A stretch of 64,000 nucleotides of DNA, taken from positions 1 to 64,000 of the forward strand of contig JAUXQT010000003.1 of the NCBI GenBank assembly GCA_030682135.1. Direction: 5' to 3'. This stretch comes from Nitrospirota bacterium (GTDB lineage Bacteria > Nitrospirota > Nitrospiria > Nitrospirales > Nitrospiraceae). Each line of letters opens with the position of its first letter. The stretch's first letter is position 1. This document shows, piece after piece, positions 56,989 to 64,000 of the stretch. The notes under the pieces were generated by a model, which had not been told where the DNA came from, did not search any database, and worked only from the letters and a program-made list of their open reading frames with translations. The position numbers and the translations under genes were made by a program.

Positions 56989-58176
56989 ATGCCCGTTCCA
57001 AACTTTACCCCCCCACGCCGGCTGCTCCTTGGCCCAGGACCCAGCATGGTGCATCCACGAGTGCTCCGCGCGCTCTCGACTCCTCTGGTCGGCCACCTGG
57101 ACCCGGCCTTTCTCGGGATCATGAACGATATCCAAGCCCTGTTGCGCGGCGTCTTTCAGACCAAGAATCGGTTCACCATCGCAGTCTCCGGCACCGGCTC
57201 AGCCGGGATGGAAGCGTCGATGGTGAATATCGTTGAACCGGGCGATACCGTGATCGTCGGGATCAATGGTGTGTTTGGCACAAGATGGGCCACCATCGTC
57301 GAACGTTGCGGTGGCAAGGCCATTCGCGTGGAGGCTCCCTGGGGACAGATCATAGAACCAGAGGCCATCGAGCAGGCACTCCGCCAATCCGGCCCGGTGA
57401 AGGCCGTGGCCATCGTCCATGCGGAAACTTCGACCGGCGTCTGGCAGCCGCTTGAGCTTATCGCCCGCCTCTGCCGCGAGCATGACAGCCTGTTCCTCGT
57501 CGATGCCGTGACTTCGTTGGGAGGCGCCCCGGTCGAGGTCGATCGTTGGGGCATCGATGTCTGTTATAGCGGCACACAGAAATGTCTGAGTTGTCCCCCC
57601 GGCCTGTCTCCCTTCACCCTCAGCGAGCGCGCATGGGCCGCGATCAAAGCCAGGCGCACGCCCTGCCAGAGTTGGTACTTGGATCTATCATTGATCTCGG
57701 ACTACTGGGCTGAAGGCACGAGGGCATACCATCACACGGCCCCGATCTCCATGCTCTACGCGCTACGGGAAGCGTTGCGCCTCGTCGACGAAGAAGGATT
57801 GCCGACACGCTTCGCGCGCCATCAACTCAATAGCGACGCCTTGACCGCGGGCTTGATCGAACTTGGACTTCAGCCCCTTCCCCCCGCGGGATATCGACTC
57901 CCGATGTTGACCTGTGTCACAGTCCCCTCCCATATTCCTGAAGCGGAGATACGGGCGGATCTGCTCACGATGTATGGCATTGAAATCGGCGGGGGGCTCG
58001 GCCCTCTCACTGGTAAGGTCTGGCGTATCGGCTTCATGGGCGAATCATCGACCGAAGCCCATGTCTTAACCCTGCTCAATGCGTTGGAAGAACTATTTAT
58101 TCGCGGCGGGTGGTTGTCCACTCCCGGAGTCGGACTCCAAGCCGCAGCACGAGTCTATAACCGCAAGGCGTCTTAA
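56989..58176 (+). CDS. PLP-dependent aminotransferase class V (serine/alanine-glyoxylate type), 395 aa
   Basis: Class V aminotransferase signatures: LLLGPGPSMVHPRVL at the N-terminus, AVSGTGSAGMEASMVN, VHAETSTGVWQPLELIA, LVDAVTSLGGAPVEVD and SGTQKCLSCPPGLS with the Schiff-base lysine. The length and order fit serine-glyoxylate / alanine-glyoxylate aminotransferases, which interconvert serine, alanine and glyoxylate. The exact substrate is inference. GGAGTG precedes ATG 56989. The upstream gap is GC-rich with heptamer-like words. A haem protein gene follows closely. Confidence 0.9.
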   Translation: MPVPNFTPPRRLLLGPGPSMVHPRVLRALSTPLVGHLDPAFLGIMNDIQALLRGVFQTKNRFTIAVSGTGSAGMEASMVNIVEPGDTVIVGINGVFGTRWATIVERCGGKAIRVEAPWGQIIEPEAIEQALRQSGPVKAVAIVHAETSTGVWQPLELIARLCREHDSLFLVDAVTSLGGAPVEVDRWGIDVCYSGTQKCLSCPPGLSPFTLSERAWAAIKARRTPCQSWYLDLSLISDYWAEGTRAYHHTAPISMLYALREALRLVDEEGLPTRFARHQLNSDALTAGLIELGLQPLPPAGYRLPMLTCVTVPSHIPEAEIRADLLTMYGIEIGGGLGPLTGKVWRIGFMGESSTEAHVLTLLNALEELFIRGGWLSTPGVGLQAAARVYNRKAS

Positions 58177-58196
58177 CGGCAAAGGACATCGATCTC

Positions 58197-58799
58197 ATGG
58201 ATAACAAACCATTACTCTGGGTACTCGGTGGCGCGTCCTTTGCGTTTGTCGCCGTCATCACCTACTGGGTCTTTGCCCTGACATTGGCCAATCAGATGAA
58301 GGCTGATCTCGTTCCGCCGGCAAAGGCCGCGTCGTATATCCACGCCTTGATCGAAGCCAACCGGAAAAACTACACGGAAAACGTCGTGGACAAACTCCGC
58401 AAGGCAGGACTCGCGGTCGCGATCGAACATTGGCGGGACGAAAAAGGCGTGCCCCTTCCTGCCCAATTTCTCTTGGAGTCCGGGCGGCTGGTCGCACAAA
58501 AGGATCTCAAGTTCACCTTCCGGCTCGCCAGCATGACGCCGATCTACGTCTGGAATGGTGCCACGACGGACTTCGAGCGAAAAGGGCTCGACACCGTCAC
58601 CAAAGATCCCTCAAAACCATTCGGGGGGTTCGTCAGGCTCGACGGTGGCCGCTACTATCAAACGATTTATCCGGATCTCGCGGTCGCTCAATCCTGCGTC
58701 ACTTGTCACAACGAACATCCCAACAGCCCGCGCCGCGACTACAAAGTCGGCGATGTGATGGGCGGCATCATTATCACCATCCCCATCGATATACCATGA
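58197..58799 (+). CDS. DUF3365-family c-type haem protein, 200 aa
   Basis: One N-terminal membrane helix (LLWVLGGASFAFVAVITYWVF) is followed by a Tll0287/DUF3365-like sensor domain. The domain contains NRKNYTENVVDKLRKAG, PLPAQFLLESGRLVAQ and, near the C-terminus, the haem attachment site SCVTCHNEH (CxxCH) followed by YKVGDVMGGIIITIP. Members are periplasmic redox or NO-sensing haem domains. Here there is no C-terminal signalling domain, so it may act alone. The stop overlaps the amidohydrolase start (ATGA). Confidence 0.88.
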   Translation: MDNKPLLWVLGGASFAFVAVITYWVFALTLANQMKADLVPPAKAASYIHALIEANRKNYTENVVDKLRKAGLAVAIEHWRDEKGVPLPAQFLLESGRLVAQKDLKFTFRLASMTPIYVWNGATTDFERKGLDTVTKDPSKPFGGFVRLDGGRYYQTIYPDLAVAQSCVTCHNEHPNSPRRDYKVGDVMGGIIITIPIDIP

Positions 58800-60010
58800 T
58801 GCAATCCTTTGCCATTCGCTCCGTGCGTGCCATCGATGGGACCGGTCGAACGATCGAACGGGCCACGGTGATTATTCGAGGAAAGACCATTGCCGCCGTC
58901 GGGCCGGATCGAGAGCTCGCGATCCCGCGCGGTGCGACCAAGATCGATGGCCGGGGACTAACCCTCTTGCCGGGATTGATCGACTGTCACGTGCACTTCT
59001 GCCTCGGAGCCGAGCCGGATGTCGTCGAGGCGATTGCGAACGAGACGCCCGCGCTGACATTGCTCAAGTCGAGCCGGGCGGCGCACCAGACCTTGGAGGC
59101 AGGTGTGACCACCGTGCGCGACGTCGGGTCGCGAGACCATGCCATCTTTACGTTGAAGCAGGCCATCGATACGGGCCTCGTGCCAGGTCCCCGCATCGTC
59201 GGAGCGGGCCTGGCGATTTGCATGATCGGCGGCCATGCCCGGTTTATCGGTCAGGAAGTGCAAGGGGTCGAACAAGTCCGCGCTGTCGTACGAGCACAAA
59301 TCGCCGCTGGAGCCGGCGTCATTAAAGTCATCGCCTCGGGCGGTGTCCTCACGCCTGGCACTTCGCCGGACCAGGCCCAAATGACCGTGGAAGAACTCAG
59401 GGCCGCCGTGGAAGAAGCCGGGCAAGCGGGGCGGAAAGTCGCTGCCCATGCCCATGGATCGTCGGGGATGAAAAATGCCGTGCGCGCCGGAGTCCATTCG
59501 ATCGAGCATGCCACGCTCATGGACGAAGAAGCCGCCAGCATGATGCGAGGACAGGGGGTCTTCATGGTCCCAACCCTCTCCGCGCTGGCCACCACTGCCG
59601 CCTGCCGCCTTGGGTGCGGGGTGCCGGACAGTGCTCGCGACAAGGCCAAATCGATGACGAAACGTCATGCCGTCAGCTTCAAGAACGCCCTGCGTGACGG
59701 CATCCAGATTGCGATGGGCACCGACGCGGGCACGCCCTTTAACTTTCATGGCGAGAACGCCCAGGAGCTCGAACGGATGGTCGCCTTCGGCATGAGCCCG
59801 ATGCAGGCCATTCTCGCCTCGACCTCCGCCGCCGCGCGTTTAATCGGCATTCAGGATCAGGTGGGAACCATCGAGAAGGGGAAAGTGGCCGACCTTCTGC
59901 TGATCGAAGGCAATCCGATCCGCCATATCGACCTGCTCCGCGACCGGAGCCGGATTGTCGGGGTCATGCAGGCGGGCAAGTGGGCGGCAGGGCCTCTCTC
60001 CAAGACGTGA
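58796..60010 (+). CDS. Amidohydrolase (imidazolonepropionase/prolidase-like), 404 aa
   Basis: The start is ATG 58796 or 58799; the earlier track start is in the wrong part of the upstream gene. The metal-dependent amidohydrolase pattern runs IDCHVHFCLGAEPDV (HxH), VIKVIASGGVLTPGTSP (lysine), VAAHAHGSSGMKNAV and GVHSIEHATLMDEEA (His ligands). The last is GTDAGTPFNFHGENAQEL (Asp), with the C-terminal beta-composite domain GTIEKGKVADLLLIEGN. Closest style is the imidazolonepropionase/Xaa-Pro dipeptidase group of hydrolases. Substrate unknown. Its start overlap with the haem protein gene indicates co-translation. Confidence 0.88.
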   Translation: MMQSFAIRSVRAIDGTGRTIERATVIIRGKTIAAVGPDRELAIPRGATKIDGRGLTLLPGLIDCHVHFCLGAEPDVVEAIANETPALTLLKSSRAAHQTLEAGVTTVRDVGSRDHAIFTLKQAIDTGLVPGPRIVGAGLAICMIGGHARFIGQEVQGVEQVRAVVRAQIAAGAGVIKVIASGGVLTPGTSPDQAQMTVEELRAAVEEAGQAGRKVAAHAHGSSGMKNAVRAGVHSIEHATLMDEEAASMMRGQGVFMVPTLSALATTAACRLGCGVPDSARDKAKSMTKRHAVSFKNALRDGIQIAMGTDAGTPFNFHGENAQELERMVAFGMSPMQAILASTSAAARLIGIQDQVGTIEKGKVADLLLIEGNPIRHIDLLRDRSRIVGVMQAGKWAAGPLSKT

Positions 60011-60011
60011 A

Positions 60012-60085
60012 CAGTGATGAGTGACGCGTGAAAGGTTTTCCAGACCCGCCTTTCTACATTGTACGTCTAACGTCTTTCATAGAAC
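60012..60085. repeat. Heptamer-type repeat between convergent genes
   Basis: GTGATGA, GTGACGC, GTGAAAG on the left and TGTACGT, CTAACGT, CTTTCAT on the right are heptamer-register words. They overlap the 3' end of the J-domain gene (encoding its YERR terminus). Confidence 0.6.
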
Positions 60086-60708
60086 AATTCGAGCGCACTG
60101 GCAAAGCCCTTGATGCGTCCGTTGCGGAACACGTCCTCGAGCTGACCACGTAGCGATCTGACACCTCCCTCGTCACCACGATTCGCCACCCCTTGGGACA
60201 GCAGCATCTCCGTGGCCACCTCGACGAGCCGCTGCTTGCGCCCCTCCATCTCAACCGTGACGAGCTCCTCCATGGCCTCCGAGGCCCGTTCCCGAATGAT
60301 GGCTTCCTTGAACGTGTCGTATCCTTGATCCGCCACCGTCCGCTCGCGAATCACGGCGAGTTCCGCTTTGATCCGCTTCACGTCTTTCATCAAGACCGCA
60401 AAGATTTCCTTCCGCCCCTCATCGAAGAGCTTTTGCTCCATCTCGTCGAGAATGATCGCAGGGTCGGCGACTTCCTCCCGTGAGGTTTCATCCCCCCAAT
60501 TGAGCCGATCGTAGTTCCGCCGCTTCTCCGGATCGCCAACGATTTCATACGCCGCATTGAGCTCACGGATCTTGGCTTCCGCTTGTGTGCTCTCGGGGTG
60601 GCGATCAGGATGGTGCTGAAAGACCAGCTTCCGGTACGCCTTCTTGATCGCGTCGTCGGACGCGTCGCGTGAGACCCCCAGCACCCGATAGAAGTCGATT
60701 CGTGCCAT
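60067..60708 (-). CDS. J-domain protein, 213 aa
   Basis: The N-terminal J domain is complete: FYRVLGVSRDASDDAIKKAY, then HHPDRHPES (HPD tripeptide) and AAYEIVGDPEKRRNYDRLN. J domains stimulate Hsp70 ATPase. The C-terminal ~140 residues are helical and highly charged (EMEQKLFDEGRKEIFAVLMK; EGRKQRLVEVATEMLLSQG), without the DnaJ zinc finger or C-terminal substrate domains. It is a class III J protein with a dedicated target that is unknown. No DnaK gene is in this window. Confidence 0.9.
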   Translation of the reverse strand: MARIDFYRVLGVSRDASDDAIKKAYRKLVFQHHPDRHPESTQAEAKIRELNAAYEIVGDPEKRRNYDRLNWGDETSREEVADPAIILDEMEQKLFDEGRKEIFAVLMKDVKRIKAELAVIRERTVADQGYDTFKEAIIRERASEAMEELVTVEMEGRKQRLVEVATEMLLSQGVANRGDEGGVRSLRGQLEDVFRNGRIKGFASALELFYERR

Positions 60709-60844
60709 GGCGGCGACTATAGCATGGGACTTCGCCGGGCTTCACCTCGTCCTCTGCATTGAAACAGTCGCACCTGGCGTGACTCCCAACGGCCTGCGGC
60801 GTGTGAATTAATCGCTTCAAAATCAGCCTGAATCGCGCGCCCCC

Positions 60845-60872
60845 TTGACATCCCCTTAAAGCGGCTTATGGT
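60845..60872 (+). promoter_or_regulatory. Candidate promoter giving a nearly leaderless mRNA
   Basis: A perfect TTGACA at 60845-60850 and TATGGT at 60867-60872 are separated by 16 bases. The expected transcription start, about seven bases after the -10 element, coincides with ATG 60879, and no Shine-Dalgarno is seen upstream. Confidence 0.5.
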
Positions 60873-60878
60873 GTAAGC

Positions 60879-61550
60879 ATGACTAACACACCGCCACCCA
60901 AAGCCCTGACCCACGACGAGAAGAAAGCTGCCGATGCGGCCTTTGCCGGTCGCCCCTTCGATGAGTCCTGGTCTGCTGCCGCCCGAGCCGTCTACGACGG
61001 TATTGTGAAGGCCTTGCCCCCCGCAGACGCTGTGAGCCCTGCTCCCTCCACCGTGGAAGAATCCGCAGAGGCTCCGTCCGCGCAGCATCAAACGCACGAG
61101 GCTCAAGAGCCTCTCTCGCTCGAACCGGTCGATGGGCAAGAGTTGGTAGAGGGGACGGTCCTGCCTCCGGCCATTCGCGACCGGGACGCAGCCATTCAAG
61201 CCGGGACCTTGATCGACGTGACACCGACTGCCCTGCAACTCGGCATCACCTTCCCGGTCACGATCACCAGGCCGCTCTGGGAAGTGGGCATTGTCACCAC
61301 CCATGCACTCCCTGAAGCAGATCAAACCAACCGGTTGCGCGACATTCTCATGGCCTTTCGCCTGCGCCTGGCCAGTCTGACCACCGTGTCGCCCCTGCTC
61401 GACTTTCCCGTTCTTCTGGCCTTACCGCCAAGCACGGTGCCACAACCAGTGCCCTTGTTCGCGCTGATTCAGCCGGATCCCACGCACCAGGCGAATGTGA
61501 CGCTGCTGCTGCCGAACGAAGTGTCGCTCTCCATTACCTCACTGAATTGA
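60879..61550 (+). CDS. Hypothetical protein, 223 aa
   Basis: The protein has no signal peptide and is acidic to neutral with a Pro/Ala/Glu-rich middle (VSPAPSTVEESAEAPSAQHQ). The C-terminal ~110 residues look folded (TPTALQLGITFPVTITRPLWE; RDILMAFRLRLASLTTVSPLL; ANVTLLLPNEVSLSITSLN). No family was recognised. The start lies only ~7 bases after a good -10 element, suggesting leaderless translation. Convergent with the CCA-adding enzyme, with a T-run hairpin after the stop. Confidence 0.75.
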   Translation: MTNTPPPKALTHDEKKAADAAFAGRPFDESWSAAARAVYDGIVKALPPADAVSPAPSTVEESAEAPSAQHQTHEAQEPLSLEPVDGQELVEGTVLPPAIRDRDAAIQAGTLIDVTPTALQLGITFPVTITRPLWEVGIVTTHALPEADQTNRLRDILMAFRLRLASLTTVSPLLDFPVLLALPPSTVPQPVPLFALIQPDPTHQANVTLLLPNEVSLSITSLN

Positions 61551-61580
61551 CAGGCTGTTCTCAGACAGCGAGTCCAACAC

Positions 61581-61661
61581 CCGTGAAGCGTATCTCGTGA
61601 AGCGTCGTTCGTTCAGGATTCAGACGCTTCACGTTTCACGAACGACGAGAGTCCCTTTTTT
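61581..61661. repeat. Inverted GTGAAGC heptamer repeat followed by T-run
   Basis: CGTGAAGCGTATCTCGTGAAGCGTCGTTCGT pairs with ACGCTTCACGTTTCACGAACGACG, and CCCTTTTTTAG follows on the plus strand, giving a terminator-like form for the 223-aa gene. The right half encodes the C-terminus FVKREASES of the CCA-adding enzyme on the other strand. Confidence 0.8.
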
Positions 61662-62959
61662 AGCAGCTTGCAGGCTAGCGCACGTTCGTCCGCCTCCGTT
61701 GTAATCGTCCCATCGATGCGCGCATCTAATAATTTCCCCAAGATCGTCCCGTACTGCGGTCCTGGCTGCAGCCCCATGGACTGAAGATCTCGTCCCATGA
61801 GTGCCGTTTTGATCGTTCGATTCTTCATATAGGCCACAAGTTGTCTCTTCAGGCGGCTCAATATCGCCGCTTGCTGTAGACGCATCTGCTTTGCCAGAAC
61901 CAGGACGAGCGTCTCATCAGGAAGATCGACCAAGAGGCGATAGACCTGCGACGGGTGTACAACTCTCTCATCGGCCAGTCTCTTCAGAACACGATCGGCC
62001 AACGGTCCACCGGCACGCACCTTCCTGGCCTGTTCCCGTGACAACGCGAGCCGCCTGATCATCGCCGCCACCACAGCCTGGCTCGACTCGCTCGAGAGAG
62101 CCATGAAATAGACGATCGGCTTGTCGATCTCACGATCCGGGAATCGACCTGTCCACCAGACAAGCGCCTTGGGAAGGGTCGTCACCACTCGCTTCACGTT
62201 CGTCGTGTAGCTCAAACGGCGATGAAGAAACCGGAGCAGCGTCAACTGCGACAACCGCGCCATCACTCGCACCGGATCGCGCTCGCCGAGCAGCAACAGA
62301 ATTTCGTTCTGCAATCGAGGACCGGAGAGTTGCTGGATCAGATTCGTAGAGGCCGCCTGCGCAAGCAAGCGACTCGTATTCCGCTCAAGGCGGAACTTGA
62401 GCCGTTGTTCGAACCGGATCGCTCTGAAGATGCGAGTGGGATCGTCCTGAAAGCTGCCTGCGTGCAGCACGCGGATCGTACGCGCACGAAGGTCGCGCTG
62501 CCCTCCATAGGCATCGAGCAGCCGTCCGAACTGTCCAGGATTCAGCTGCAGCGCGATGGCATTGATAGTGAAATCACGCCGGTAGAGATCCTCTTCGATC
62601 GACGCAGGCTGAACCGTCGGCAGAATACCTGGCAAGGCGTAGGACTCTCGCCTGGTCGTCGCGATATCCATCTTGAGCCCGTCAGGAAATACTAACCTCG
62701 CCGTTGCAAACCGTTCGAATACCGCAAGCCCGGCGCGATAGCGGTCGGCAACCAGTCGAGCGAAGGCAACACCGTCTCCCTCCACCGTCAGATCGAGATC
62801 CAGGGTCACATGCCCCAGCAGCAAATCCCGAACCACGCCGCCCACGAGATACAGGGACGCACCCCGTTCATCCGCGAGAGCTCCAAGCTCACGAAGAAGA
62901 GAGTGACGCTCTTGAGGGAGGCGATTCAATAGATTGCGACTAGTCATCCGACCCTTCAT
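61613..62959 (-). CDS. CCA-adding tRNA nucleotidyltransferase / poly(A) polymerase family, 448 aa
   Basis: The N-terminal class II nucleotidyltransferase is clear: LYLVGGVVRDLLLGHVTLDLDLTVEG (GGxVRD and DxD), RRESYALPGILPTVQPA, EDLYRRDFTINAIAL and GQRDLRARTIRVLHAGSF. The last is followed by the RIFRAIRFEQRLKF RNA-binding motif. The C-terminal helical part is of the long type. This fits the CCA-adding enzyme, which finishes or repairs tRNA 3' ends. Start: ATG 62959 (MKGRMTS) or 62947 (MTSRNLL), the latter with AAGGGTCGG before it. The last residues come from a heptamer repeat. Confidence 0.92.
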   Translation of the reverse strand: MKGRMTSRNLLNRLPQERHSLLRELGALADERGASLYLVGGVVRDLLLGHVTLDLDLTVEGDGVAFARLVADRYRAGLAVFERFATARLVFPDGLKMDIATTRRESYALPGILPTVQPASIEEDLYRRDFTINAIALQLNPGQFGRLLDAYGGQRDLRARTIRVLHAGSFQDDPTRIFRAIRFEQRLKFRLERNTSRLLAQAASTNLIQQLSGPRLQNEILLLLGERDPVRVMARLSQLTLLRFLHRRLSYTTNVKRVVTTLPKALVWWTGRFPDREIDKPIVYFMALSSESSQAVVAAMIRRLALSREQARKVRAGGPLADRVLKRLADERVVHPSQVYRLLVDLPDETLVLVLAKQMRLQQAAILSRLKRQLVAYMKNRTIKTALMGRDLQSMGLQPGPQYGTILGKLLDARIDGTITTEADERALACKLLKKGLSSFVKREASES

Positions 62960-63186
62960 GGGACGTCATTGTAGCAACCTCCTGCACTGGGAGGAACAGT
63001 GGTTTTCGGCATAGGCTTGCCCACACAAGGAAGCGGCGAAGATGCGCCGCAAATTTCACCGCAGTTCTCCGTCGCACATCGAGTAATGCAACTATCTGGG
63101 AAAGGCCGATGGATGTCCTCGCAAAGCTGGCGCTCAATGCCCCAATAGGGCTCTGGCTCATCGGCGAAGACGACGATTTCGCCCAT
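62956..63186 (-). CDS. Possible small cysteine-rich protein, 76 aa
   Basis: From ATG 63186 the minus strand gives MGEIVVFADEPEPYWGIERQ, then a Cys-rich stretch (DSCITRCATENCGEICGA) and ends GGCYNDVP, overlapping the CCA gene start by four bases. The even spacing of cysteines and the aromatic/acidic start look protein-like, and the junction suggests translational coupling. There is no strong ribosome site and no family match. It may be a chance frame. Confidence 0.35.
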   Translation of the reverse strand: MGEIVVFADEPEPYWGIERQLCEDIHRPFPDSCITRCATENCGEICGASSPLPCVGKPMPKTTVPPSAGGCYNDVP

Positions 63187-63306
63187 GACACCCCCCCATT
63201 CGGGGGATGCCCGACTCACCGATACGCCGTTTCCTCCCTGAGCCACACTCATCTGCAGGCTGCGATACGTTACCCTGCACATATTTATCGCAGCACCTTG
63301 TTGCAA

Positions 63307-63643
63307 TTTGCGCCAGGCGACTCTAGAGCATTGCCCTTAATTTACTCACGTTAGCGACGGTCACTCCCTCCGTACCCTCTCACCACGCTGAACGCAACGC
63401 CTCTATCTATGCGGAATTAACGACCTCGCGCCTAGCGGATCACTTCGTTCGTGCGCACGGCACACCTCCTGCTATTCAACTTCACACATGCGTGATTTCA
63501 CCAAAATATCACCACCGGTGAGCAACGTGAGAGCGGCCGGCGGTCAGTGATCTGCGTAGTTTTCAGTTGGGGGTGATCACACGAATCCTTTTTCTCACAT
63601 CACGCTCTCATTTTCACGAACTTCAACCATCGAGGGGTTTCAC
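63307..63643. other. Long upstream region of the last gene
   Basis: No coding region is supported. The gap has several dyad words, such as TCACCACCGGTGA (~63513) and GGGTGATCAC (~63571), which could be operator sites for the lipoprotein gene. Nothing else is recognised. Confidence 0.45.
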
Positions 63644-64000
63644 ATGTCGGACCTAAGACGCACGAAGGAAACGACGGCCGTGATACCAATGCGCCAATCG
63701 CTCGGGAGAGGTGTGCTGCACCTGGCCATAGCATCGAGTAGCGTCATGCTGTTAGTTGCGTGTGGGAGCGAAGACGCTGCAGCACCACCGGCTCCAGTCG
63801 CGAGCGCCTGTTCCAGCGCGATCAGCAACGCGACCGGCAAATGGGTGACGGTGGCCAACAATTCATTCGTACCCCCTGGCGGGGCGGGGAAGAGCTTCTT
63901 CAGTTTTAATCAACCCTCGATCAACAGGGATGGCAAAGTCGTCTTTCGGGCACGGGCGAAGGCGGCAGGGGGGGGTGCGGGTGGAGAACCACATCGAGGC
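63644..64000 (+). CDS. Lipoprotein, N-terminal part (truncated by window end)
   Basis: ATG 63644 (MSDLRRTKETTAVIPMRQSL) follows GAGGGGTTTCAC. A lipoprotein signal is visible (LHLAIASSSVMLLVAC, lipobox Cys), then a low-complexity AAAPPAPVAS stretch. A mature part starts KWVTVANNSFVPPGGAG and includes INRDGKVVFRARAKA, similar in style to the beta-propeller lipoprotein at 52633. The frame remains open to the end of the window, so the total length and family cannot be determined. Confidence 0.75.
   Translation, partial: MSDLRRTKETTAVIPMRQSLGRGVLHLAIASSSVMLLVACGSEDAAAPPAPVASACSSAISNATGKWVTVANNSFVPPGGAGKSFFSFNQPSINRDGKVVFRARAKAAGGGAGGEPHRG

Noticed and set aside
62940-63191. 83-aa minus-strand ORF
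   Set aside because: Alternative frame of the same DNA as the 76-aa candidate; neither has strong support and this one is less protein-like.
1-64000. tRNA or rRNA genes
   Set aside because: Looked for the GGTTCGAATCC-type T-arm and for conserved rRNA stretches by eye. None convincing; a tRNAscan/Infernal run would be decisive.

Overview
The window looks like a chromosomal segment of a Nitrospira-type bacterium (phylum Nitrospirota). This is inference from gene content and style, not from a marker gene. The DNA is GC-rich, with many short intergenic gaps. It carries a two-subunit pyruvate carboxylase pair, SthA, FlgO-like, DUF3365 haem and DUF3015 proteins. No rRNA, tRNA, CRISPR array or intact transposase was recognised.

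Layout. 0.4-4.3 kb: small conserved proteins, a DMT permease, an FmdB zinc ribbon, a periplasmic binding protein and an IPT/TIG protein. 4.4-11.9 kb: a housekeeping block with pycA-pycB, a lipoprotein hydrolase, a lipoprotein thiol peroxidase with one redox cysteine, sthA and tenA. 11.9-22.3 kb: a repeat-rich stretch with an FRG-domain gene, HEAT-repeat protein, FlgO-like protein, thiD, a 12-TM haem-copper/NnrS-like protein and a SUMF1-fold gene delimited on both sides by copies of a ~125-bp palindrome. 22.3-30.9 kb: methyltransferase, MOSC, prmA, a membrane MutS-like ATPase, a fused LplT-PlsC-acyl-ACP synthetase and an amidohydrolase. 30.9-38 kb: an accessory zone with a truncated sigma factor, nested repeats, single-gene units separated by a short recurring motif, and a MntA/HepT (MNT/HEPN) pair with a frameshifted hepT. 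38-45.5 kb: low-complexity and lipoproteins, a Usp pair and a giant Lhr helicase. 45.6-52.6 kb: a tight four-gene sensory operon (membrane protein, HAMP protein, HAMP protein fused in frame to a GspG-like pseudopilin, hybrid histidine kinase). It is bounded on one side by intact lhr and on the other by a broken copy of the lhr 5' end. 52.6-64 kb: beta-propeller lipoprotein, epimerase, CPBP protease, class V aminotransferase, haem protein, amidohydrolase, J-domain protein, CCA-adding enzyme and the start of a lipoprotein.

Three layers of repeats are the most unusual structure. Family 1 is a ~125-bp palindrome with ~25-bp imperfect terminal inverted repeats and a central GCGTACC-loop-GGTACG hairpin. 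It has about ten copies plus half copies, very often flush with a stop codon. Family 2 is a ~50-bp conserved structured core flanked by arms that differ in sequence between copies but remain complementary within each copy. The third layer consists of 7-bp-periodic degenerate repeats, usually in inverted halves, found in intergenic gaps, at gene 3' ends and inside the coding sequence of lhr.

The best candidates for undescribed biology are the HAMP-pseudopilin fusion operon, the covarying family-2 element around the MntA/HepT module, and the palindrome-delimited gene unit at 21.3-22.3 kb. All family and function assignments come from reading the sequence by eye. No database search was run.
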